Positions 19,098 to 27,274 of a stretch of DNA of 64,000 nt are shown one piece after another (positions within the stretch are counted from its first letter, which is position 1; each line of letters begins with the position of its first letter). A program made the translations under genes and the position numbers. Below the pieces are notes generated by a model. It saw nothing but the letters and a program-made list of their open reading frames with translations, was not told the origin of the DNA and made no database searches. The stretch comes from an uncultured Maricaulis sp. GTDB lineage: Bacteria; Pseudomonadota; Alphaproteobacteria; Caulobacterales; Maricaulaceae. Location: assembly GCF_947259345.1 (NCBI RefSeq), contig NZ_CAMYLS010000027.1, positions 1 through 64,000 of the forward strand, in the 5' to 3' direction.

Positions 19098-19138
19098 ATA
19101 TCGTTTTTCGATATGAATTTTTCGAAAGGCGATATGAA
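19098..19138. repeat. Inverted and direct repeats upstream of rdgB
   Basis: ATATCG-ttttt-CGATAT (19098-19114) is an inverted repeat. CGATATGAA occurs at 19109-19117 and again at 19130-19138, exactly 21 bp apart (two helical turns). A tandem protein-binding array is likely. Confidence 0.45.
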
Positions 19139-19160
19139 ACCGGGTCGGAAAGGGGTCGAA

Positions 19161-19754
19161 ATGAGCCAGGAAACCTGGGTCCTCGCGAGCCATAATGCGG
19201 GCAAGATCAAGGAGATGGAGCAGATTCTGGCGCCATTTGGAATCGCCCTGAAAAGCGCTCGCGACCTCGATCTGCCTGAACCCGAAGAAACCGAGACGAC
19301 ATTTCGCGGTAATGCGGCGCTGAAGGCCCGAGCGGCCTGTGAGGCGACCGGATTGCCTTGTTTGGCAGATGATTCCGGGCTTTCCGTCGATGCGCTGGGT
19401 GGCGATCCGGGCATTTACTCGGCGCGCTGGGCTGGAGAGCCTCGCGACTTCATGCGGGCCATGCAGCGCGTCGAGGGCGCTTTGAACGAGACCGGAGCCT
19501 CCGATCGCACGGCGCGCTTTGTCTGCACGATCGCCCTCGCGCGCCCGGGCGAGGGCGTCAGCTTCTTCGAGGGCGAAGTCGTGGGCGATATCGTCTGGCC
19601 GCCGCGCGGGCCGGGCGGGTTTGGCTATGACCCGGTCTTCCAGCCACGCGGGCATGACCGCACTTTCGGCGAGATGAGTGCCGACGAGAAACGTCAACTC
19701 AGTCACCGGGCGCGGGCGCTGGATGCCATGACCCGGGCCGAGTTCGGTTCGTGA
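19161..19754 (+). CDS. rdgB: dITP/XTP pyrophosphatase (Ham1 family)
   Basis: Removes non-canonical purine nucleotides (ITP, XTP) from the pool. 197 residues with the N-terminal SHNAGKIKEM substrate loop, the catalytic ADDSGLSVDAL segment, the GIYSARWAG motif and GGFGYDPVF. Start is the ATG at 19161 with GGAAAGGGG upstream; longer frames cross the palindromic region. GTGA overlap with hemW shows coupling. Displaced from rph by the accessory insertion. Confidence 0.96.
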   Translation: MSQETWVLASHNAGKIKEMEQILAPFGIALKSARDLDLPEPEETETTFRGNAALKARAACEATGLPCLADDSGLSVDALGGDPGIYSARWAGEPRDFMRAMQRVEGALNETGASDRTARFVCTIALARPGEGVSFFEGEVVGDIVWPPRGPGGFGYDPVFQPRGHDRTFGEMSADEKRQLSHRARALDAMTRAEFGS

Positions 19755-20920
19755 CCGGGTCGACAGCTACCAGTTTGGGGCATGCGCTGGGACTGTACCT
19801 GCACTGGCCCTATTGCGCGCGGATCTGCCCCTATTGCGATTTCAACGTCTATCGGCCCAAGGGCGATGATGACGCCCTTCTGGACGCCATATTGGCGGAC
19901 ATGGCGGACTGGCGTGTGCGCACGGGTGACCGCCCGCTCGCCAGCCTCCATCTGGGCGGTGGCACGCCGTCCCTGATGACCCCGACCGCGGTGGCGCGCG
20001 TTCTCGAGACCGCAGAGCGGCTCTGGGGCTTCACGACAGACATCGAGATCGGGTTGGAAGCCAATCCGAACGACCACGTCCGCTTTGCCGGCCTCGCCGA
20101 GGTCGGCGTTCAGCGCCTGTCCCTTGGCGTTCAGAGCTTTGATGACGCCGTGCTGCGCCAGCTTGGGCGTGATCATGACGGCCCGTCTGCCCGTTCAGCC
20201 ATAGAATCCGCGCTTGCGGCTTTTGGTCGGGTCTCCGTCGACATGATCTATGCCTGGGCCGGGCAGGATCTGGCGGCCTGGTCCCGCGATCTGGGTGAGG
20301 CGCTGGCGAGCGGGGCCAGCCATGTTTCGGCCTACCAGCTCACGATCGAAGCCGGGACCGCTTTCGGCAAGCGCAGCGCGCGTGGTGAAACGCTCGCGGT
20401 CGATGGTGACAGTGCGGCTGATCTCTATGAGGCGACCCAGGCTCTGTGCGACGCGGCGGGTTTTCCGGCCTACGAAATTTCCAACCATGCGCGGACGCCG
20501 CAGGATCGCTCGACGCACAACAGGCTCTATTGGGAGGGTGGCGACTGGATTGGTGTCGGGCCCGGAGCACACGGCCGTTTGGGCCATTCGGCCAAGGGTG
20601 GGCGTTTCGCGACAACGGCCTGTCGGCGACCTGCCGATTACATCCGGTCCGTTCAGGAAAGTGGGTCAGGTCTCGCGGCGGACGGGACCGAGCGGCTGAC
20701 GGCCCAGGACGATCTGGTCGAACGCGCCTTCCTTGGCCTGCGCATTATTGAAGGTCTCGATCTCGCCCACGTCACAGCCAGTACGGGGTGTGTGCTCGAC
20801 GCCGCCGGTATCACGCAAATGATCGAAGCCGGCATGCTCGAGCAGGACGGGTTACGATTGCGGCTGAGCGCCAGAGGGCGCTTGCTCGCCGACCGGGTCA
20901 CGCGGGAGATTTTGCCGTAG
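19751..20920 (+). CDS. hemW: Radical SAM heme chaperone HemW
   Basis: Heme-binding radical SAM protein once called coproporphyrinogen III oxidase-like; it inserts heme into respiratory enzymes. 389 residues. The cluster motif is C22-x3-C26-x2-C29 (CARICPYC), followed by LGGGTPSL and the GVQSFDD and YEISNHA segments. As in HemW, the extra cysteine after the cluster that marks true HemN is absent. It uses a GTG start overlapping the rdgB stop (GTGA). Confidence 0.94.
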   Translation: MTGSTATSLGHALGLYLHWPYCARICPYCDFNVYRPKGDDDALLDAILADMADWRVRTGDRPLASLHLGGGTPSLMTPTAVARVLETAERLWGFTTDIEIGLEANPNDHVRFAGLAEVGVQRLSLGVQSFDDAVLRQLGRDHDGPSARSAIESALAAFGRVSVDMIYAWAGQDLAAWSRDLGEALASGASHVSAYQLTIEAGTAFGKRSARGETLAVDGDSAADLYEATQALCDAAGFPAYEISNHARTPQDRSTHNRLYWEGGDWIGVGPGAHGRLGHSAKGGRFATTACRRPADYIRSVQESGSGLAADGTERLTAQDDLVERAFLGLRIIEGLDLAHVTASTGCVLDAAGITQMIEAGMLEQDGLRLRLSARGRLLADRVTREILP

Positions 20921-20923
20921 GGC

Positions 20924-22276
20924 CTAGAAGGCCTCTTGGGGCTCAAAAGTCAGCGGGGCCGGCTCGATTTCACGCAGGCCGCGCGAGCGCATCTCATAGA
21001 TGGCCAGACCCCGTTCAATCAGCCCGGTTTCGCGGAAGCGGAACAGCCCGTCCGCGCCCAGGAAGCCCTGGTCTTCCTCGATGGCTTCGCGGGTAAAGCC
21101 ACGCTCGCCGCCGTCGAGATGGGCGGCCAGGCTCATTGCGTCATAGGCGAGGCTGGCAATCCGAGAGGGTTCGCCGCCGAAACTGGCTTCATAGGCGGTT
21201 TCGAAAGCCGTGCGTGCATTCAGGTCCGGCCCGGCAAACCAGCCGCCATGCAGGGCTGGCTCACGCAGCAGATCCGGGTCATTCCACAGGCCCGTGCCGA
21301 GAAAGCGAACAACAAGCGGGTCGACGGCCTGGGAAATCAGAAGCGGGCCAAGCGAACGCAGGCGCGTCCCGCCCTCGGGCAGAATGACCGCCTGGAAGGG
21401 GGCTTCCGGATCCGGAGCCCACGTCTGTTGGCGCAGCTCGTCGGCTTCCTCCGGGGTCAGCGGTTCGAACACGCCCTCGGCCAGCCGGGCCGAGGCCCGG
21501 GCCATGGCTTCGACATCGCCTGTGTAAAAGCTTTCGGCAGCAATATAGCCGCCGGTCAGGGCAGCATTGTCCGCGAGCGCCGAATAGACCGCCATGCCAT
21601 ACCGGTTTTGTGGGCCCAGATAGGCGAAACGTTCGACGCCCTGGCGCGTCGCATACTCAACGATGCGGGCGACCTCGATCTCCGGCGGGAAGCTCATCAG
21701 ATAGACGCCATTGCCGGCGACGGTCGTGTCCGTCGTAAAGGCGATGACCGGAATATCGGCCTGGCGGGCAACCTGTCCGGCCGCCTGAACGGCAGGTCCG
21801 AACAGCGGGCCGATAATGATGTCCGCGCCGTCTTCGACGGCCGCCTGTGCGGCAGATCGGGCACCCTGTGGCGTGCCTTGCGTGTCTTTGGGGATCAAAA
21901 GCAGATTGCCGCTACCACGTTCAAAAAGGGCCAGTTCGGCGGCGCGGAGCAGGCGCAGCGCTTCAGAGCGTGCCCCTGAATTATCGGCGGAGAACGGGAG
22001 CAATACAGCAACGCGAGCGATGTCACGGTCGGCCATGTGCGGCGGGACAAGACCGGTTGCGACGGGTTCTTCAACCGGATCCGGCTTGTCCTCGACTGGC
22101 TCGTCGATCACCGGTTCAGGCGGCGTGATCACGGGTTGCGGCGGCGGCGTTGTCTGGGTTGTGCCGCATGCTGCCAGGGCCCCGACGAGGCCGATGACAG
22201 CGAGGCAGCGCACGGCCCGGCTTTGTGCCAAAGTGTCAAATGACAGCGCGATACGTGATTTGAAGACTGGAAGCAT
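20924..22276 (-). CDS. LpoA-like lipoprotein, penicillin-binding-protein activator
   Basis: 450 residues. A signal with lipobox (LVGALAAC, Cys37) and a Pro-rich linker precede a type I periplasmic-binding fold (VAVLLPFSADN, then GADIIIGPLFG, VIAFTTD and FAYLGPQNRYG). This is the LppC/LpoA family; E. coli LpoA activates PBP1A from the outer membrane. Neighbours rsmI, yraN and a BON lipoprotein match the E. coli yraL-yraM-yraN...yraP order, supporting the call. The ATG overlaps the divergent rsmI start; an internal TTG at 22231 would still leave a good signal peptide. Confidence 0.85.
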   Translation of the reverse strand: MLPVFKSRIALSFDTLAQSRAVRCLAVIGLVGALAACGTTQTTPPPQPVITPPEPVIDEPVEDKPDPVEEPVATGLVPPHMADRDIARVAVLLPFSADNSGARSEALRLLRAAELALFERGSGNLLLIPKDTQGTPQGARSAAQAAVEDGADIIIGPLFGPAVQAAGQVARQADIPVIAFTTDTTVAGNGVYLMSFPPEIEVARIVEYATRQGVERFAYLGPQNRYGMAVYSALADNAALTGGYIAAESFYTGDVEAMARASARLAEGVFEPLTPEEADELRQQTWAPDPEAPFQAVILPEGGTRLRSLGPLLISQAVDPLVVRFLGTGLWNDPDLLREPALHGGWFAGPDLNARTAFETAYEASFGGEPSRIASLAYDAMSLAAHLDGGERGFTREAIEEDQGFLGADGLFRFRETGLIERGLAIYEMRSRGLREIEPAPLTFEPQEAF

Positions 22277-23171
22277 GACCGAAACATCCCGGGAAATTCA
22301 AGGCGAAGCTATCCGCCACGGCGGCAAGGGGCAAGCGCTCGGACCGGGCCTCTACCTCGTTTCCACGCCGATCGGCAATCTGCGTGACATCACCTTGCGG
22401 GCATTGGACGTGCTGGGCGGTGTCGATCGTGTTCTGGCTGAGGATACGCGGGTTACGCGGCGCCTGCTTGATGCCTATGGCTTGCGGGTCGAGCTGACCG
22501 CCTACCATGATCACAACGGTGAACGTGTCAGGCCCGGCATTCTCGCCGATCTGCGCGAGGGCGCGCGGGTCGCGCTGGTCTCCGATGCGGGTACACCGCT
22601 CGTCTCCGACCCGGGCTACAAGCTGGCGCGTGAGGCTATCGACGACAATGTGCCGGTCATTGCCATCCCCGGTGCCTCTGCTGTCCTGGCCGCGCTCGCG
22701 ATCGCGGGCTTGCCAACCGATTGTTTCACCTTCGCCGGCTTCCCGCCGCAAAAAACCGGCCCGCGTGAAGCCTGGCTAGAACCCTTCCGCCACGTACCGG
22801 GCAGCCTTGTTTTCTATGAGGGCGTGTCGCGCCTCCCGGCCATGCTTGCAAGTCTGGCCAAGGTGCTGGGCGATCGGCCGGCGGCTGTGTGCCGCGAGCT
22901 GACCAAGCTGCATGAAGAGGCCCGGCGCGGCAACCTGTCCGACCTGGCGACCCATTATGCCGAAGCCGGTCCGCCGCGCGGTGAAGTCGTGATTGTGGTT
23001 GGTCCACCTGCGGCCGATGACTGGGATGCCGGAAAGGTCGACACCGCCTTGCGGGCCGCGCTTGAGGATATGCGGGTCAAGGAGGCCGCAAGCCACGTTG
23101 CCGAGGCCTCCGGCTGGTCGCGCCGGGATGTCTATGCCCGGGCCCTGGCGCTCAAGGGCGAGGACCGGTGA
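22275..23171 (+). CDS. rsmI: 16S rRNA (cytidine1402-2'-O)-methyltransferase
   Basis: Methylates C1402 in the ribosomal P site. 298 residues with the tetrapyrrole-methylase fold: LYLVSTPIGNLRDITLRAL, VLAEDTRVTRRLL, LVSDAGTPLVSDPG and PGASAVLAAL. Start is the ATG at 22275; the frame continues far upstream only as antisense to the lipoprotein gene. It is coupled to yraN by a GTGA overlap. Confidence 0.96.
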   Translation: MTETSREIQGEAIRHGGKGQALGPGLYLVSTPIGNLRDITLRALDVLGGVDRVLAEDTRVTRRLLDAYGLRVELTAYHDHNGERVRPGILADLREGARVALVSDAGTPLVSDPGYKLAREAIDDNVPVIAIPGASAVLAALAIAGLPTDCFTFAGFPPQKTGPREAWLEPFRHVPGSLVFYEGVSRLPAMLASLAKVLGDRPAAVCRELTKLHEEARRGNLSDLATHYAEAGPPRGEVVIVVGPPAADDWDAGKVDTALRAALEDMRVKEAASHVAEASGWSRRDVYARALALKGEDR

Positions 23172-23551
23172 GCCGGGCCCGGCGGCAGGCGGAATCCCGC
23201 GGCCGATGGGCTGAATGGCTGGCCATGGGCTGGCTGCTTTGCAAGGGCTACCAATTGCTCGATCATCGGGCCCGCACGGCAGCCGGAGAAATCGATCTGG
23301 TCGCCCGGCGCGGTGAGTATCTCGTTTTTATTGAGGTGAAGGCGCGCGCTAGCGTGCAGGCCGCGCTGGAGTCCATCGGACCGAGACAGCGCGGCCGGAT
23401 CACGCGAGCCGCCTCGCTCTGGCGAGCGCGCCGGCCCGACCTTCAGGCCCTGCACTTGAGATATGATCTTGTTCTCATTGTGCCTGGGCGCTGGCCCCAG
23501 CACAGACACGCTGCCTGGGTGCCGGGAGACGGTGCCCGTGATCTGCTTTGA
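23168..23551 (+). CDS. yraN: UPF0102 endonuclease-like protein YraN
   Basis: 127 residues with a restriction-endonuclease-like core: G-x-x-AE (GRWAEWLA), GEIDLVARR and FIEVKAR, the E-x-D-x-E-x-K catalytic pattern of the Holliday-resolvase-like family. Biochemical role is still unclear. GTG start inside the rsmI stop. Conserved neighbour of rsmI across proteobacteria. Confidence 0.9.
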   Translation: MSRARRQAESRGRWAEWLAMGWLLCKGYQLLDHRARTAAGEIDLVARRGEYLVFIEVKARASVQAALESIGPRQRGRITRAASLWRARRPDLQALHLRYDLVLIVPGRWPQHRHAAWVPGDGARDLL

Positions 23552-23661
23552 CAGCGCGGCTCGAATGGGTTCGTGCTTGGCTCCAGCGCTGCGACTTGCC
23601 ATGGTAGTGCGTCTGCAATTGACCAAGCTGGGGCGCGGGCGATTCGACAGGAGTTTCGAGC

Positions 23662-24354
23662 ATGGCCGACCGACTTTCCACGCTGTCCATCTTGCTGTTC
23701 GCCGGCCTGGCCGGGCTTGTCCCTGCGGCCTGTAGCTCGGTTGGATCGATCAATGAAGAGCGATCCATCGGGCGTCAGCTCGATGACACCAATGCCTCGG
23801 TCGCGATCAAGTCCGCCATGCTTCGCTCGGAAGGTTTCGCGCTGGACGGGGTGGATGTCGAGGTGACAGAGGGCATTGCGCTTCTGACTGGCCGTGTGCC
23901 GCGTGAGGATGATCGCTTGATGGCGGAATGTCTCGCCTGGTCATCGGTGGCGGTCCGAAACGTCGCCAATGAGATCGAAATCGGCAGCGGCCAGGGGTTC
24001 CGCGACCGGGCCCGTGACGCAGAGATTACGGCGCGCGTGAATGGTCGGCTTATCTCCGACCGTGCCGTCCGCTCCATCAATTTTAACGTCGAAACCCGCA
24101 ATGGGCGCGTTTACTTGCTGGGCGTCGCACGCAATCGCGGCGAGCTAGAACGCGCCAGTTCCCATGCCGCGCTGGTCGAAGGCGTGCAGGAGGTCGTCTC
24201 CTATGTGCGGATCTCCGGGGTTCCGACCAATCTGCCGGCCCGCGGCGAGCGCCGCGCCGAAGCGTGTGCGGGTGAAGCCAATCCCGGGGTTGAATCCGGC
24301 GGCGGCGCGCCTAACTCCGGTCCGCAATTGCTGGGTGGACCGGAGACGAGATGA
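23662..24354 (+). CDS. BON-domain lipoprotein (DolP-like)
   Basis: 230 residues. A lipobox ends at Cys24 (LVPAAC). Two tandem BON domains follow (about 43-110, IKSAMLRSE...VEVTEGIALLTGRV; and about 120-185, ITARVNGRLISD...FNVETRNGRVYLLGVA), then a low-complexity Gly/Pro tail. Architecture and location next to yraN match DolP (YraP), an outer-membrane lipoprotein that supports envelope integrity. AGGAG is 8 nt before the ATG. ATGA overlap with gshB. Confidence 0.87.
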   Translation: MADRLSTLSILLFAGLAGLVPAACSSVGSINEERSIGRQLDDTNASVAIKSAMLRSEGFALDGVDVEVTEGIALLTGRVPREDDRLMAECLAWSSVAVRNVANEIEIGSGQGFRDRARDAEITARVNGRLISDRAVRSINFNVETRNGRVYLLGVARNRGELERASSHAALVEGVQEVVSYVRISGVPTNLPARGERRAEACAGEANPGVESGGGAPNSGPQLLGGPETR

Positions 24355-25301
24355 TGACATGGCGTGTTGCGGTCCAGATGGACCCGATCGAGACGGTCAA
24401 TGTGGACGCGGACACGACCTTCGCCCTGATGGAAGAAGCCCAGGCCCGTGGCGCCGAGCTCTTCGTCTATCACCCTGATCAGCTGGCCTGGAATGAGGGG
24501 CGGATCGAGGCGCGGGCCCGTCCGGTGATCGTTCGCCACGTCCAGGGCGAGCATGCCGAGCTCGGTGACGAGCGCATACTTGATCTGGCCCGGGATATCG
24601 AAGTCGTTCTGATGCGTCAGGACCCGCCCTTCGACATGGCCTATCAGACCGCGGCGCACCTGCTGGAAATGCTCAAGGGTGAGACCCTGGTGCTCAATGA
24701 CCCGTTCTGGGTGCGTTCGAGCCCGGAGAAAATCCTGCCGCTTCTGTATCCGGACATCATTCCCCCGACCCTCATCACGCGGGACCTTCCGGCGTTGACG
24801 CGTTTCCGGGACACCCATCGGGACATCATTGTCAAACCGCTCTACGGCAATGGTGGCGCCGGCGTCTTCCGGCTCAAGCCCGGAGACGGGAATTTCTCCG
24901 CCCTGCTTGAGACCTTCTTCGCCCAGTCGCGCGAGCCCGTCATCGCGCAGGCCTTCCTGCCAGACGTGTCGGCGGGCGACAAACGCATCCTGATCATTGA
25001 TGGTGAGCCGGTGGGCGCGATCAACCGCGTCCCGCAAACGGGTGAAACCCGGTCCAACATGCATGTCGGCGGCGTTGCCGAGGCCTCTGATCTGTCTGAC
25101 AGCGACTTGCGCATTTGTGACGCGATTGCGCCGGTTCTCAAGGAGCGCGATCTTGTCCTGGTCGGAATTGACGTGATCGGTGATCGCCTGACCGAGATCA
25201 ATGTTACCTCCCCGACCGGGGTGCAGGAGCTGAAGCGTTTCTCCGGCATCGATACTTGTGCCGCCTTCTGGGATGCGGTTGCTCGTCGAATCGGAAACTG
25301 A
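24351..25301 (+). CDS. gshB: Glutathione synthetase
   Basis: ATP-grasp enzyme joining gamma-glutamylcysteine and glycine. 316 residues with the N-terminal VAVQMDPIETVNVDADTTF, the ATP-grasp KPLYGNGGAGVF loop, QAFLPDVSAGDKRILI, and the terminal EINVTSPTGVQEL metal/ATP segment. Start ATG overlaps the stop of the BON gene (ATGA). gshB commonly follows these envelope genes in alphaproteobacteria. Confidence 0.96.
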   Translation: MMTWRVAVQMDPIETVNVDADTTFALMEEAQARGAELFVYHPDQLAWNEGRIEARARPVIVRHVQGEHAELGDERILDLARDIEVVLMRQDPPFDMAYQTAAHLLEMLKGETLVLNDPFWVRSSPEKILPLLYPDIIPPTLITRDLPALTRFRDTHRDIIVKPLYGNGGAGVFRLKPGDGNFSALLETFFAQSREPVIAQAFLPDVSAGDKRILIIDGEPVGAINRVPQTGETRSNMHVGGVAEASDLSDSDLRICDAIAPVLKERDLVLVGIDVIGDRLTEINVTSPTGVQELKRFSGIDTCAAFWDAVARRIGN

Positions 25302-25312
25302 CATTCACACCC

Positions 25313-25339
25313 TTGACGTGTACTCATTGCTCGTACATG
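25313..25339 (+). promoter_or_regulatory. Candidate promoter with embedded operator before comM
   Basis: TTGACG, 15 bp, TACATG. Between and overlapping the elements is an inverted repeat, TGTAC-N9-GTACA (25319-25337). The -35 box is strong and the -10 weak. It lies 170-196 bp upstream of the comM GTG; the rest of the 207-bp gap shows nothing else. Confidence 0.35.
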
Positions 25340-25508
25340 ATTTGTTCCTGTTTTGATCCGGGCGAATGTCTGCCTGTGGAAAACCCAATGATGCCGGGTG
25401 TTTACCGGTATCGCATTTTTCCGCTTCCGCAGACCTGCGACCGGATGCCGGGGCGCGATACAGGCCGAGCTCTGTGATTCAAACGCCGGGTATGTCGGGA
25501 GATTTGTT

Positions 25509-27047
25509 GTGGCAGCACGAACAAGCTCTGTCGCCTTCCAGGGAGCCGAAGCTCGACTTGTGGATGTGCAGGTACAGGTTGCAGGCGGGTCGCAGCCGAT
25601 CTTTTCGATTGTTGGTCTCGCTGACAAGGCGGTCGCCGAAAGCCGGGAGCGCGTCCGGGCCGCCTTCTCTGCGCTGGGGCTGTCACTGCCGTCCAAGCGG
25701 CTGATCGTCAATCTCGCCCCGGCCGACCAGCCCAAGGAGGGCTCGCATTTCGACTTGCCCATTGCGATCGGAGTGTTGGCGGAACTTGATGTCCTGCCCA
25801 AGGATGTGGCGGAGGATTATCTGGCCTTCGGTGAACTAGGCGCCGATGCACGCATTCGCTCAGCGCCTGGCGCCTTGCCGGCGGCGGTTGCGGCACACAG
25901 TGCAGGGCGCGCGCTGATCTGTCCGGAAGGGTGCGGCCCGGAAGCCGCCTGGGCGGGTGGCGATCTGGCCATCCTGGCGCCGGCGACACTCATTCAGCTG
26001 ATCAATCACTTCAAGGGAAGCCAGGTCCTCGACCGGCCCGCGCCCGGTGAACTGATCGAAGCTGGGCCGCAGGTCGATTTACGGCAGGTCAAAGGTCAGG
26101 AGGGTGCAAAGCGAGCCCTCGAGATTGCCGCGGCCGGACACCATAATCTGCTGATGGTTGGTCCGCCCGGCTCCGGCAAGTCCATGCTGGCCGAGCGCCT
26201 GCCCGGTCTTCTGCCACCTTTGACCGCTCCAGAATTGCTCGATGTGTCGATGATCCACTCGGTCGCGGGCTTGCTGGAGCGGGGGCGGCTGACGCGAAAC
26301 CGTCCTTTCCGGGCACCGCATCACTCCGCCTCCATGGCTGCAATGGTGGGCGGTGGAAGTCGGGCCAAGCCGGGTGAAGCGTCCCTGGCCCATCGCGGCG
26401 TCCTCTTCCTTGATGAATTGCCGGAATTCCACCCGCAAGTCCTCGACAGCCTCCGACAGCCACTGGAGACTGGCTCCATCACTGTGGCGCGCGCCAATGC
26501 CCACATCGCCTACCCCGCCCGCTTCCAGCTGGTCGCGGCGATGAATCCCTGCCGCTGCGGTGGTGGCGGGAGCGATGGGGCGAGTTGTCGTCGGGGTGAG
26601 CGCTGCGCGATCGACTATCAAGCCCGGATTTCCGGTCCGATGCTGGATCGGATTGATCTGCAGATACAAGTCCCGCCAGTCACGCCTGCCGACCTTGCTC
26701 TGCCGCCGCCCATGGAAGGGACGGCCGAGGCGGCTGCTCGCGTCGCCATCGCCCGCGAAGCCCAGACCGAGCGGGGGTCGCTCAATGCCCACCTTCCTAC
26801 CGATCAGCTCGATCATGTCGCGGCGCCGGACCGGGCGGGGGAAAATCTCCTGCAAGAGGCGGCCATGCAGCAATCCCTGACGGCGCGCTCCTATCACCGG
26901 ATCTTGCGGGTGGCGCGCACGATCGCTGATCTGGACGGCCAAGAGGCAGTGCGCCGGCTGCATATTGCCGAAGCTTTGTCTTGTCGCCGTGGTCTCAATC
27001 GGGGGCCGGCCCGTGGGGTTGCTCGCGCGGGCAGTCCGCTTCGCTAG
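25509..27047 (+). CDS. comM: ComM/YifB-family AAA+ ATPase (Mg-chelatase-like)
   Basis: 512 residues. The N-terminal ChlI-like domain (VAFQGAEARLVDVQVQV, ADKAVAESRERVRAA) is followed by AAA+ with Walker A GPPGSGKSML, RAPHHSAS, Walker B GVLFLDELPEF and a cysteine-rich MNPCRCG...CRRGERC insert, then the Mg-chelatase C-terminal domain. ComM is a branch-migration helicase used in natural transformation. Start: the GTG at 25509, with GGGAG about 7 nt upstream and the family N-terminus beginning here; the frame is open further upstream. Confidence 0.93.
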   Translation: MAARTSSVAFQGAEARLVDVQVQVAGGSQPIFSIVGLADKAVAESRERVRAAFSALGLSLPSKRLIVNLAPADQPKEGSHFDLPIAIGVLAELDVLPKDVAEDYLAFGELGADARIRSAPGALPAAVAAHSAGRALICPEGCGPEAAWAGGDLAILAPATLIQLINHFKGSQVLDRPAPGELIEAGPQVDLRQVKGQEGAKRALEIAAAGHHNLLMVGPPGSGKSMLAERLPGLLPPLTAPELLDVSMIHSVAGLLERGRLTRNRPFRAPHHSASMAAMVGGGSRAKPGEASLAHRGVLFLDELPEFHPQVLDSLRQPLETGSITVARANAHIAYPARFQLVAAMNPCRCGGGGSDGASCRRGERCAIDYQARISGPMLDRIDLQIQVPPVTPADLALPPPMEGTAEAAARVAIAREAQTERGSLNAHLPTDQLDHVAAPDRAGENLLQEAAMQQSLTARSYHRILRVARTIADLDGQEAVRRLHIAEALSCRRGLNRGPARGVARAGSPLR

Positions 27048-27274
27048 GCAGGGCAGGCCTGGCATTGCCAGCGGTCGCGTGGGCCGTGTGAGCTACTGAC
27101 CGATTGGCGTCAGCCTTGATAGCTCGCAAAGCGCCGGGTCCGACCCGGCTCTGCGGAGGCGTCTGTCGCGCCTGAAATTGCACGCTGGGGCGGGACTACA
27201 TACCAGGCCGCGATGACGACGCTTCATTAACCCCGATCGGTTAGAAAACAGACAGATAAAGCCGAGGGTGGATC

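Noticed and set aside
25366-25704. Plus-strand 112-codon frame before comM
   Set aside because: It overlaps comM out of frame, has no RBS and shows no recognisable domain.
27227-27244. TTAACC-N6-GGTTAG upstream of the hybrid kinase as a CtrA box
   Set aside because: The TTAA/TTAG spacing is 10 bp rather than 7; only a weak dyad remains.
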